A stretch of 64,000 bases of DNA from Haladaptatus cibarius D43 (GTDB lineage: Archaea; Halobacteriota; Halobacteria; Halobacteriales; Haladaptataceae), in the NCBI RefSeq assembly GCF_000710615.1, contig NZ_JDTH01000002.1, forward strand, positions 1,604,082 through 1,668,081. Reading direction: 5' to 3'. The notes under the pieces were generated by a model. The model was not told where the DNA came from and did not search any database. It worked only from the letters and a program-made list of their open reading frames with translations. Shown here piece by piece: positions 52,439 through 60,726 of the stretch; the stretch's first letter is position 1, and every line of letters begins with the position of its first letter. A program made the translations under genes and the position numbers.

Positions 52439-53389
52439 TCATTCCTCCCGTGCTAACGTCGTCACGTCGGATAGCACTGCCGACGCAGTTTCCGGGCCAC
52501 CTGCGCCGCGTCCACTGATATTGAGTCGGCCTGCATGTTTCGTCTCGAACTGAACGATGTTGCGCGTGCCGGAAACCGCGAGCGTTCCGTTTTCCGGCAC
52601 GAGTCGCGGCCCGACTCGAACGCCATCGCGCGCGACTTCACCGACCAATCGAATCGTCCAGCCATCTTCGCTCGCCAGTTCGAGCGCGCTTCCGGGAAGG
52701 TCACGGATACCCGCAACCTCCGCATCGCCGATGGTGTACTGTCCGTCGAACAGCACGTTCGCAAGGATGACGCATTTCAATGCGGCGTCGGTACCATCCA
52801 CATCAAATGAGGGGTCTGCCTCCGCGACACCGAGGTCTTGGGCCTCCGCGAGCACGTGTTCGTAACTCAGTCCCTCCGCGGCCATCCGTGAGAGGATAAA
52901 GTTCGCGGTACCGTTCAGCACGCCGCGAACAGCCGTGACGTTGTCCGAGCCGACATCCGCGATAGTCGAGAGGACGGGAATTGCGCCGCCGACCGTCGCT
53001 TCGAACAGCACACGTCCATCGTTTTCAGCTTCGATTGCTCGAAGGTCGTCGTATCGCTCGGCGACCGGCCCTTTGTTCGCCAGCACGACGTGATGATCTG
53101 ATTCGAGTGCCGCACGCGCGTGGTCGAATCCCGGTTGTGCGTCGCCGAGCGTCGTCGGCGTGGCTTCGACCAGCACGTCATATTCGCTCTCGAAAGCGGC
53201 GCCCGGGGCGACCGTTCCAACTGTTTCATCGTCGTTTTTCCGGGCCACTGCGGCGTCTACATTGATTCCATCAGAATCGACGACGGCACTGGTCGAATCG
53301 GCCAACGCCGTCACCGTGTGACCGTAGTCTTCCGCCAGTTCCGCGACCGAGCGACCGACCGCACCCGCGCCGAGCACTGCGAGTTTCAT
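52439..53389 (-). CDS. hom: Homoserine dehydrogenase
   Basis: Reduces aspartate semialdehyde to homoserine for threonine and methionine synthesis. The 316-residue protein begins with the NAD(P) fold KLAVLGAGAVGRSVAELAED. It then shows VLVEATPTTLGDAQPG, VLANKGPVAERYDDL (catalytic lysine region), FEATVGGAIPVLSTI and NGTANFILSRM, the family blocks. There is no C-terminal ACT domain. The regulatory domain appears to be supplied by the upstream gene, whose stop overlaps this start by 4 nt (ATGA). Confidence 0.94.
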   Translation of the reverse strand: MKLAVLGAGAVGRSVAELAEDYGHTVTALADSTSAVVDSDGINVDAAVARKNDDETVGTVAPGAAFESEYDVLVEATPTTLGDAQPGFDHARAALESDHHVVLANKGPVAERYDDLRAIEAENDGRVLFEATVGGAIPVLSTIADVGSDNVTAVRGVLNGTANFILSRMAAEGLSYEHVLAEAQDLGVAEADPSFDVDGTDAALKCVILANVLFDGQYTIGDAEVAGIRDLPGSALELASEDGWTIRLVGEVARDGVRVGPRLVPENGTLAVSGTRNIVQFETKHAGRLNISGRGAGGPETASAVLSDVTTLAREE

Positions 53390-53922
53390 GCCGTCACCTC
53401 ACGTTCCGTCAGCGGAGCGATGACGCGCAGTTCCTTTTCGTCCGCAATCTGTGCCACCGTATCGAGAACGTCTCCCGTGTCCGCGGAATCGGTGGCAAGT
53501 CGGAGTCGCGCGCTGGACACGTCGCTGGTTCCCTCGGGCGCGGAAAGGGAAATATCAACGACCGACGTGTTCGATTCGGTCGTAATCCGCGAAAGGGTGT
53601 CCGAAATATCGGTGTCGATGATGTGCCCTGTCAAGACGACGGTTATTTCTTCGTCGTATCGCTCGGCTCCGGCGCGGATGACGTTCACGCTCGCTTCGCG
53701 CAGTGCGGAAACGATAGCGTCGAATCGGTCGGGCGGACATTCCAGATCGACTTCGACCGGAATGTGTCCCCGCGGCGTGAGCGAACCGCGTTCGTGAAAG
53801 ACGCTTAGTAAGTTACCGCCGTGTTCGGCTATCGGTTCAAGGGCGTGAAGCAGTTCGCCCGGTTCGTCGGCGAGTTCCAACCGAACCGTGTACGCTTGCA
53901 CGTGCCCATCGTGGTCGGCCAT
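53386..53922 (-). CDS. Double ACT-domain amino-acid-binding protein
   Basis: A 178-residue protein made of two ACT-like units: residues about 8-80 (AYTVRLELADEPGELLHALE, GNLLSVFHERG) and about 90-165 (EEITVVLTGHIIDTDISDTL, NTSVVDISLSAPEG, KELRVIAPL). ACT domains bind amino acids and regulate enzymes. It overlaps the homoserine dehydrogenase start (ATGA) and so is made with it, which suggests feedback control of that enzyme in trans, perhaps by threonine. The ligand is inference. Confidence 0.85.
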   Translation of the reverse strand: MADHDGHVQAYTVRLELADEPGELLHALEPIAEHGGNLLSVFHERGSLTPRGHIPVEVDLECPPDRFDAIVSALREASVNVIRAGAERYDEEITVVLTGHIIDTDISDTLSRITTESNTSVVDISLSAPEGTSDVSSARLRLATDSADTGDVLDTVAQIADEKELRVIAPLTEREVTA

Positions 53923-54110
53923 GATAGCAGGATTGGGGCGTGGGTGGCAATAAACCTTCAGACGGTCACAAAATTCTCCAACACGGGGACGGCAACGGGA
54001 TGAAACGAATGCAAAACTGTGTGCAACCCGAATTAACCAACTCCTATGCGACTCGTTAACGAGCGCGTAGTAATACCCTTGGAGGAAAAAGGAGGGAGTG
54101 GTGATAGACG

Positions 54111-54254
54111 ATGCGATTCACAGATGCAGTCGGTGCAAGCAATGACAGTATAGCGAAAGACCACGTCTGTGCGTTCTGTCAGACGGCGTTCGACAGCCGC
54201 GACCGAATGTGCCCCGTGTGCGATGCCGAAATAGTGCACAGAGGGGAACGATAA
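54111..54254 (+). CDS. Zinc-finger microprotein (47 residues)
   Basis: A very short gene encoding MRFTDAVGASNDSIAKDHV, then CAFCQTAFDSRDRMCPVCDAEI and a short basic end. Two CxxC pairs (CAFC and CPVC) spaced 12 residues apart form a zinc ribbon, the pattern of haloarchaeal zinc-finger microproteins. Purine-rich GGAGG segments lie 20-35 nt before the ATG, so a leadered transcript is possible. It stands alone between the ACT gene (divergent) and the convergent EF-2 gene. Partner and role unknown. Confidence 0.8.
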   Translation: MRFTDAVGASNDSIAKDHVCAFCQTAFDSRDRMCPVCDAEIVHRGER

Positions 54255-54378
54255 TATCGCTATCGTCGGCAGTGCCACCGGTTCGCTTTTCATAAATTGA
54301 CAGCGGCGTGGAGTTTCACAGAGCAACCGCTGTGGATGTAAGCGACCGAAAAAGAATGCGCAAAATAGGAATCGTCGT

Positions 54379-56565
54379 TTAGAAGTAATCGACTGCCTGT
54401 GGCAGTTCGAGCTTCATACCCTTGCGCTCTCGGATTTCCATGATGGTTTCGGGCTGGAGATTGTCCGCCATGACGCGGAACCCGGCGTTCTCCGTGTTCC
54501 ACGATGCACGACCTTCCGTCGCACTGCGGATGTCCGAGGAGAACCCGATCATCTCGTCAACGGGTGCGATACCTTCGACGACCATGAGGTCACCCTCTTG
54601 GTACATGTCGTCTACGCGGCCACGGCGACCCTGAATCTCACCGGACGCGGCACCCATGTGCTCGTTCGGCACGTCGATGCGCACGTTCTGAATCGGTTCG
54701 AGGAGTTTGACGTGCCCGTGGATGAGCGCGTTGTGGACAGCCTGTCGAACCGCGGGGATGACCTGTGCCGGACCACGGTGGATGGTGTCCTCGTGGAGGC
54801 GCGCGTCGTGGAGTTTGATGAGCGTCCCCTCGACGGGTTCGGCAGCAAGTGGCCCGTCGTCGAGCGCCTCTGTGAGGCCCTCGATGACGAGTTCCATCGT
54901 CTCGTTCAGGTGCTGGATACCCTTCGTATCATCGATGAGGATGTTCGTCCCGTGGATGTGTTCCACGTTCTGGCTGGTATCTTTGTCCATGCCCGTCTCT
55001 TGGAGCACTTCACGGCGCTCCTGTTCGGGCATGTCCATCGAGATGTCTCCGAGTTTCAGTTTCTCGACCATTTCGTCCGACAGCGGTTCGACCGTGATGT
55101 AGAACCGGTTGTGGCGGTTCGGGGAGATACCTTCGACTTCGGTGGTTGCTCCCTGCACCTTCTCTCGGAAGACGACGATAGGCTCACCAGTCGTCACCGG
55201 AATACCCTGATTGCGCTCGATACGCTGAGTGATGACTTCGAGGTGGAGTTCACCCTGTCCGCTGATGAGGTGTTCGCCCGTGTCCTCGTTGATGTCGATC
55301 TGGATGGTCGGGTCTTCTTTGGAGACCTGTCGAAGCGTCTCGATGAGTTTCGGCAGGTCGTCCATGTTCTTCGCCTCGACGGATTTCGTGATGACGGGTT
55401 CGCTGATGTGTTCGATGGACTCGAACGGCGTCATCTCCGCGCTCGACACCGTCGAACCGGCGATAGCGTCTTTCAGACCGGTAACTGCTGCGATGTTCCC
55501 GGCGGGGACGCGTTCCACTTCCTCACGTTCGCCACCCATGTAGATACCGACGCTCTGGACGCGGTTCGTTCCGACAGTTCCCGAGATGTAGAGGTCTTGT
55601 CCTTTCTCCAGTGTTCCGGAGAAGACACGACCGGCGGAAATTTCGCCAGCGTGTGGGTCGATACCGATGTCGGTGACCATCAGGACGACTTCGCCGTCTG
55701 GGTCAACGAGTCGCATCTGCTCGGCGAGTTCGGATTCGTCGTCACCACGCCAGACGCGGGGGATACGGCGGGGCTGAGCCTCGATGGGGTCCGGGAAGTG
55801 TTCACAGACCATGTCGAGGATAACGTCCGAAAGCGGGGTCCGCTCGTGAAGCTCTTGACGGTCGCCGTTGCGTTCGAGTTCCATGATGTCCCCGAAGTCC
55901 ATGCCCGTTGCTTGCATCGACGGCATGGAGACACCCCACTTGTAGAGTGCCGACCCGAACCCGACGGTTCCCTCTTCGACGGAGACGGTCCAGTCGTCCA
56001 CGTCGTCCATGTCCTTGGTCATGCCGCGAATCAGCTCGTTCACGTCGTCGATGACGTTGAGCAGGCGGCGTTGCATCTCCTCGGGACCCTCTTGGAGTTC
56101 CGAGATGAGTCGGTCTACCTTGTTGATGAACAGGGTCGGCTTAACGCCCTCGCGGAGCGCCTGTCGGACAACGGTTTCCGTCTGTGGCATGGCGCCTTCG
56201 ACGGCGTCCACGACGACGAGCGCACCGTCAACGGCACGCATCGCACGAGTGACGTCGCCACCGAAGTCGACGTGGCCCGGTGTGTCGATGAGGTTAATGA
56301 GGTGGTCTTTGTCCTCGTACTCGTGGGTCATCGAGACGTTGGCCGCGTCGATGGTGATACCGCGTTCTTGCTCGTCCTCTTCCGTGTCCATCATCAACTG
56401 GGTGGCTTCGCCTTGGTCGGCGATCATGCCCGCACCAGCGAGAAGGTTGTCAGTCAGTGTCGTTTTACCGTGGTCGACGTGGGCGGCAATCGCAATGTTC
56501 CGGATCTGCTCCGGTTTGTCCATGAGCCGCTCGCACTTTTCGACGATTTTCTTTCGTCTACCCAT
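54379..56565 (-). CDS. fusA: Translation elongation factor EF-2
   Basis: GTPase that drives ribosomal translocation. The 728-residue protein begins [17 protein letters not shown] and has G1 [26 protein letters not shown]3 [13 protein letters not shown]4 NKVDRLI and domains II-V. The His in the [13 protein letters not shown] loop of domain IV is the site of diphthamide in archaea. It is transcribed away from the HEXXH gene (starts 141 nt apart). Confidence 0.98.
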   Translation of the reverse strand: MGRRKKIVEKCERLMDKPEQIRNIAIAAHVDHGKTTLTDNLLAGAGMIADQGEATQLMMDTEEDEQERGITIDAANVSMTHEYEDKDHLINLIDTPGHVDFGGDVTRAMRAVDGALVVVDAVEGAMPQTETVVRQALREGVKPTLFINKVDRLISELQEGPEEMQRRLLNVIDDVNELIRGMTKDMDDVDDWTVSVEEGTVGFGSALYKWGVSMPSMQATGMDFGDIMELERNGDRQELHERTPLSDVILDMVCEHFPDPIEAQPRRIPRVWRGDDESELAEQMRLVDPDGEVVLMVTDIGIDPHAGEISAGRVFSGTLEKGQDLYISGTVGTNRVQSVGIYMGGEREEVERVPAGNIAAVTGLKDAIAGSTVSSAEMTPFESIEHISEPVITKSVEAKNMDDLPKLIETLRQVSKEDPTIQIDINEDTGEHLISGQGELHLEVITQRIERNQGIPVTTGEPIVVFREKVQGATTEVEGISPNRHNRFYITVEPLSDEMVEKLKLGDISMDMPEQERREVLQETGMDKDTSQNVEHIHGTNILIDDTKGIQHLNETMELVIEGLTEALDDGPLAAEPVEGTLIKLHDARLHEDTIHRGPAQVIPAVRQAVHNALIHGHVKLLEPIQNVRIDVPNEHMGAASGEIQGRRGRVDDMYQEGDLMVVEGIAPVDEMIGFSSDIRSATEGRASWNTENAGFRVMADNLQPETIMEIRERKGMKLELPQAVDYF

Positions 56566-56706
56566 ATATGGCTATTCCTACCTGTACGAGGTTGAAAAGC
56601 GTAGTGTTTTCGCGTCCGGACAGCGGCTGGAAATGGTTCATTACCCTGCCAAATAGTCGCATACGGCACAAGAGTAATAGCCACCCAGAGCGTGTCAACG
56701 ACACAC

Positions 56707-57462
56707 ATGGATATACGAGTGCATGGGTCTACGCCCCCGACCCCGTTCCTTAGCGCCTCCGACCTGTTCCAAACAGAACACGACCTCGACAGGCCGGTTC
56801 ACGTCCGCGTCCGTGACGACCCGGACGAGCGAACGTGGACGTCTCATCCCGGCGACCACCACATCCTCAACATCTCACGGCAGGCCGCGACGAGTGCGAT
56901 GGCCCGCGAACTTGCGCTCCACGAATACTCACACATGGCCCGCAACGAGCAGTCACACCCTTCGCACACCCAATCGACCGCGGAAGCTCTGTTTCTCGCG
57001 TTCGCGGGGAAGTCGGTCGAACGACGAAAGCTCACCCACTGCTACCAGATTGCGAATCACATGAAGGACATCTACGCCGACGACATCACCCTCCGCGTCG
57101 GCCCGAGCGACAAACTCGTCGCGTTCCTCGAATCCGAGCTCGCCACGGCGATTGCAGACCGGCCAACCCACCCACGCGGGAGGCGAATGACCGCGACCAC
57201 CGATTCCGAAATGACCGCCGTGAACGCCGCCTTCGCCCTCGCATTGGTCGAACGCCACGACCTCGTTCCCCGCGACCACCGCCTCTACGACCTCGCCCGC
57301 ACCGCATCCCGCGACGCCCCGAACGTTGACGTTCAGGGGTTCAAATACCGGTTTCTCTCGCTCGCAGACGACCCCGACGAGAGCGAATACCGCAAGGCGC
57401 TCGTAGATGCCGCCGAAGAATACGTTCTCGGTGGGAACGAAGACGGACAAGCCGCGGACTGA
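56707..57462 (+). CDS. Haloarchaeal protein with HEXXH zinc-protease motif (DUF5781-like)
   Basis: A 251-residue protein beginning MDIRVHGSTPPTPFLSASDL. It contains ARELALHEYSHMARNEQSHP, where His72-Glu73 and His76 give a perfect HEXXH metal site. Helical segments follow, with YQIANHMKDIYADDITLRV and a conserved-looking AAFALALVERHDLVPRDHR. It resembles what I recall as DUF5781, an uncharacterised family found next to EF-2 and ribosomal genes in haloarchaea. A zinc-dependent peptidase role is inferred from the motif alone. No signal peptide or membrane segment is present. Confidence 0.78.
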   Translation: MDIRVHGSTPPTPFLSASDLFQTEHDLDRPVHVRVRDDPDERTWTSHPGDHHILNISRQAATSAMARELALHEYSHMARNEQSHPSHTQSTAEALFLAFAGKSVERRKLTHCYQIANHMKDIYADDITLRVGPSDKLVAFLESELATAIADRPTHPRGRRMTATTDSEMTAVNAAFALALVERHDLVPRDHRLYDLARTASRDAPNVDVQGFKYRFLSLADDPDESEYRKALVDAAEEYVLGGNEDGQAAD

Positions 57463-57823
57463 ACCCCCGATTTCGAAGACACCTGCTATCGACACAAACA
57501 ACATGGCGCGTGCGTTGGCAAGCCCGAGGACTTGTCGTCCGAGGGCTTGCGAATTATCACGCGAGGGATGATCGGAGGAACGAAAGCGACGACGGGAATC
57601 GGTTGGAGAGGCACGTGGCCGTTGCGGTGCGGTGGCGGAGGCGGTTCGTTTAGAGTCGTGAATTGTTAGCGATATACCTCTACAACTGTTTGAGTGATTG
57701 GTTTCGATTTTACACCGTGAATAAAGTGACATCTCTAATAAAACGACCTCGTATCGAAAACGCGGCCGCTCGTAGAACAGAAAATAAAAACGAAAATCGA
57801 GTCCAAAGAGAAGGAAACGGAGT
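57463..57823. other. 361-nt gene-free region between convergent genes
   Basis: Between the HEXXH gene and rpsG stops. It holds dispersed element copy 3 (57503-57665) and an AT-rich unique stretch (57666-57823) with no gene. Confidence 0.7.
57503..57665 (+). repeat. Dispersed hairpin element, copy 3
   Basis: It begins CATGGCGCGTGCG and forms a stem GCAAGCCC (57518-57525) with GGGCTTGC (57543-57550) around GA-GGAC-TTGTC-GTCC-GA. CACGCGAGGGATGA, GAATCGGTTGGAGAGG, GTTGCGGTGCGGTGGCGG and a final AGAGTCGTGAATTG follow. Confidence 0.8.
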
Positions 57824-58441
57824 TTAGCGTGCCGCAGCAGCGACGCGCTCTTTCTCTTCTTTCTGGTTAATCGCGTAGGCCTGCACGTCGTAATCCGCGG
57901 CACCGATGAGTTGCTGTGCCAACGCTTCCTCGGCGTCCGTCGCGGTCTTGAACGAGGCACCGTGGGCACCTTCCGCGATGAATTTGAGCGACTGGTCAAC
58001 GCGGCGCTGGGGCGCAACGTCGACTGCCTTCGGGACGGAGATACCACCGTATTTGAGGCGGACGGTTTCCTCACGCGGGGCGGCGTTCTCGACTGCGCGG
58101 ACGAGCACCTGCACCGGGTTCTCCTCGGTGCGCTCGTGAACGATGTCGAACGCGTTGCGGACGATTTTCATCGTCTGCTGTTTCTTGCCCGTGTTCTCTT
58201 CCGTCTGCATGAGACGGTTGATGAGACGCTCGACGATGCTGACTTCGCTCTTCTGGAACTGCTTTCCAGCGTGGCGGCCCATCGTGTGCGCAACGGGCGT
58301 CACCGAAATGTAGCGTTCCGTGCTCGGGTCGCTGAATTCGATGTTCGTCACGTCCCACGTGCCGAACAGTTCAGCAACGGCACCTTCGCCTTCCGTTCCA
58401 ACGTGTGCGTCGGGTTCTGGTTGTTCTTCGTCTGCACTCAT
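57824..58441 (-). CDS. rpsG: 30S ribosomal protein S7
   Basis: The 205-residue archaeal uS7. An acidic N-terminal tail precedes the core LFGTWDVTNIEFSDPS, HTMGRHAGKQFQKSEVSIVE, TGKKQQTMKIVRNAFDIVHE, NPVQVLVRAVENAAPREETV and YGGISVPKAVDVAPQRRVDQ. It binds the 3' domain of 16S rRNA. The start follows rpsL by 3 nt, as in the bacterial and archaeal str operon. Confidence 0.98.
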   Translation of the reverse strand: MSADEEQPEPDAHVGTEGEGAVAELFGTWDVTNIEFSDPSTERYISVTPVAHTMGRHAGKQFQKSEVSIVERLINRLMQTEENTGKKQQTMKIVRNAFDIVHERTEENPVQVLVRAVENAAPREETVRLKYGGISVPKAVDVAPQRRVDQSLKFIAEGAHGASFKTATDAEEALAQQLIGAADYDVQAYAINQKEEKERVAAAAR

Positions 58442-58444
58442 GAT

Positions 58445-58873
58445 TTATCGCACCGGTTTTTCCGCATTGCCACGAACCAGTTCTTCCATGCTCACGCCGT
58501 TGACTTTCTCGACTTTGTAGTTGACGCCGGAAAGGTCACCCATCGCGCGACCTTTCGCACCGCCGATACCTGCGATGGTGACCTCGTCGTGTTCGTCGAT
58601 GAACGAGATTGCACCGTCGCCGGGACAGAACGCCGTCACCTGCTTACCGTTCTTGATAAGCTGGACACGGACGCATTTTCGAATTGCGGAGTTGGGCTGT
58701 TTCGCTTCGATGCCCACTTTTTCCAGCACGATACCTCGGCCTTGCGGCGCACCTTCGAGAGGGTCGGATTTCTCACCAAGACCACGCTCTCGTCGGGCGT
58801 AATCGGAGTCAGACCACCGGTGATTCTGGCGGTCTTTCTTCAGCTTCCGAGCCGCGTACTTACCGTTCGCCAT
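58445..58873 (-). CDS. rpsL: 30S ribosomal protein S12
   Basis: The 142-residue uS12 of the decoding site: [40 protein letters not shown] and [20 protein letters not shown] are typical. The highly conserved PNSAIRK loop is intact. A TATA-like GTTTAAGTA on the minus strand (58899-58907) lies 30 nt before the ATG, so rpsL-rpsG can start its own transcript, apart from rpoA-nusA. Confidence 0.98.
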   Translation of the reverse strand: MANGKYAARKLKKDRQNHRWSDSDYARRERGLGEKSDPLEGAPQGRGIVLEKVGIEAKQPNSAIRKCVRVQLIKNGKQVTAFCPGDGAISFIDEHDEVTIAGIGGAKGRAMGDLSGVNYKVEKVNGVSMEELVRGNAEKPVR

Positions 58874-58898
58874 TATGCTGTGGACTATTCGATGGAGC

Positions 58899-58907
58899 TA
58901 CTTAAAC
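58899..58907 (-). promoter_or_regulatory. TATA-like box for rpsL-rpsG
   Basis: GTTTAAGTA on the minus strand, centred 30 nt before the rpsL ATG. The remaining 182 nt up to nusA show no gene. Confidence 0.6.
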
Positions 58908-59089
58908 GGTGTCTTTTGGGTTCGGCGTTACGCCCGCAGGTCGCTCGAAAGGGGTTGATAAAGCAATCTGAGCACGTTTCATTGAGTCTAAGCAGAGCCA
59001 ATGGGTTCGTTGGACGACGTCGAGCGTACTTCACCAATTTCAACGAATAGAAAAACGAAAATCCATAGAAAACGCAGAAACGATTTCAA

Positions 59090-59542
59090 TCAGGTCAACT
59101 GAATGTCATCTACGTCGAAATGACGTTCCGACAGCAGTTTCGCCGCCTCGATGTTGCGACCGCCAGCACCGATGGCGACCCCGGTGTCGGCCTGCGCGAC
59201 TTCTGCGTAGGCCACCGTGTCGTCGTTCTCACTGATGGTGACATGGCGGACTTCCGCCGGAGCGAGCGCATTTGCGACGAACGTGTCCGCGCTGTCCGCG
59301 TCCTCCACCAGTTCTACGTTTGCGTCCAGACGATCTTCGACCGCCTGAACGCTCTCGCCGCCGGGGCCGATGGCTTGCGCCATCTCGCCTGACTTGACGA
59401 CGAAGATGATGCGATTTGTATCTTCGCCATCGGTTTCTTCGTTCTCTTCGGTCAACACGATGCAATCACGGGCCGTCGCGCCCGTTTCGTCCTCGAAAAG
59501 GGCGATGTACTGGCGTGCCGTGTCGGAAAGAGTGACCGTCAT
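59090..59542 (-). CDS. nusA: NusA-like transcription factor
   Basis: A 150-residue archaeal NusA with two KH domains and no S1 or acidic parts. The GXXG-type loops lie in MAQAIGPGGESVQAVEDRLD and TGVAIGAGGRNIEAAKLLSE. Archaeal NusA is thought to help elongation or termination, and its gene normally follows rpoA2. Here its ATG shares one base with the rpoA2 stop (TGATG), showing coupling. Confidence 0.96.
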   Translation of the reverse strand: MTVTLSDTARQYIALFEDETGATARDCIVLTEENEETDGEDTNRIIFVVKSGEMAQAIGPGGESVQAVEDRLDANVELVEDADSADTFVANALAPAEVRHVTISENDDTVAYAEVAQADTGVAIGAGGRNIEAAKLLSERHFDVDDIQLT

Positions 59543-60726
59543 CAGTCCGAAGGCTCTGCGCCGCGACTGACCGAACCCATCCGGAGGTCAACGTCACCCG
59601 TGCCGAGTTTGATTGGCTTGCCGACGATGACATTCTCGATGACGCCGTTCAAGTCGTCGATTTCGCCGTGGATGGCGGCATCGAGCAGGTGGTTCACCGT
59701 CACCTCGAATGCCGCGCGGGCAAGCACGGACTCCTTGCTTCCGGAGATACCGTGGCGACCGATGGATTCGATGGTGCCCCGGTTGGTCATGATGTCCGAA
59801 ACCAACATTAGGTGTCGAACGTTCACGTCGCCAAGCCCCTGCTCTTCGAGGGTGTCCATCGTCTCTTCGATGATGGCCTCACGGGCCGCTTCGACGCCGA
59901 GGTTGCGGTAAATCTCGTGGATGTTGTTCGACGTGGTGCGCGAGGCGTCCACGCCGTCGATTTCGATAACGTCACCGAACGCGGAGCCTTCGGTGTAGAG
60001 GACGAACTCCTCGCCTCCGTCGTCCATCTTCTCCTTGCGGATGACAACGCGGGTGATGTCCTCGATTCCCTTGAAGACGATTTCGCGGAGTTCTTCGACC
60101 AACTGAAGGAGTTTGCGGTAACTCGGCTGGTCGGGGCCGAATTCGATAACCGTTCCCTGCTGATTCGTTTCGACGCCGAGACTGTCTTCGATGATGCCCG
60201 AGACTTCGTCCGGAGTAATCATCCGCTCTTCGAGCGTGTCCTCGTTCAGATTGATCGAGACAATCATGTCGGCGACGTTTGTGGAGATGTCACCGAGCGC
60301 CAGAATCTTCGTCGCCTCGATTTGCCAGACGACTTCGTGGGCGCGTTCGCGGTTGTCGGCGAACTCGTCGTCCAGATGCACCGTCATCATCGGTGTATCC
60401 GGCGTCTTCCGAGCGTCCACGAGTTCGATGAGTCGCGGAAGCCCTTGGGTCACGTCGATTTCCGCCACGCCCGCATAGTGGAACGTGTTCATCGTCATCT
60501 GCGTTCCCGGCTCCCCGATGGATTGGGCGCTCACCGTTCCGACCGGGTCGAGCGGGTCAACTCGCGTGTTGAAGTAGCGCGTTTCGACCGCGCGTGCGAT
60601 TTCGTCCACTTGTTCGACGGAAATCCCGTCGCGCGATTCGATGGTTTCGTACACTTCGTCTTTGAGGCGTCGCGGAAGCTCCGTGTCCTCTACGATTGCC
60701 TCCATGTCGTCCGTAACTTCAGTCAT
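59542..60726 (-). CDS. rpoA2: DNA-directed RNA polymerase subunit A''
   Basis: The C-terminal part of the split largest subunit of archaeal RNA polymerase. The 394 residues contain [40 protein letters not shown] (bridge-helix/trigger-loop region) and [20 protein letters not shown]. The start [14 protein letters not shown] overlaps the rpoA1 stop by 8 nt; the longer open frame upstream lies inside rpoA1. Confidence 0.97.
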   Translation of the reverse strand: MTEVTDDMEAIVEDTELPRRLKDEVYETIESRDGISVEQVDEIARAVETRYFNTRVDPLDPVGTVSAQSIGEPGTQMTMNTFHYAGVAEIDVTQGLPRLIELVDARKTPDTPMMTVHLDDEFADNRERAHEVVWQIEATKILALGDISTNVADMIVSINLNEDTLEERMITPDEVSGIIEDSLGVETNQQGTVIEFGPDQPSYRKLLQLVEELREIVFKGIEDITRVVIRKEKMDDGGEEFVLYTEGSAFGDVIEIDGVDASRTTSNNIHEIYRNLGVEAAREAIIEETMDTLEEQGLGDVNVRHLMLVSDIMTNRGTIESIGRHGISGSKESVLARAAFEVTVNHLLDAAIHGEIDDLNGVIENVIVGKPIKLGTGDVDLRMGSVSRGAEPSD

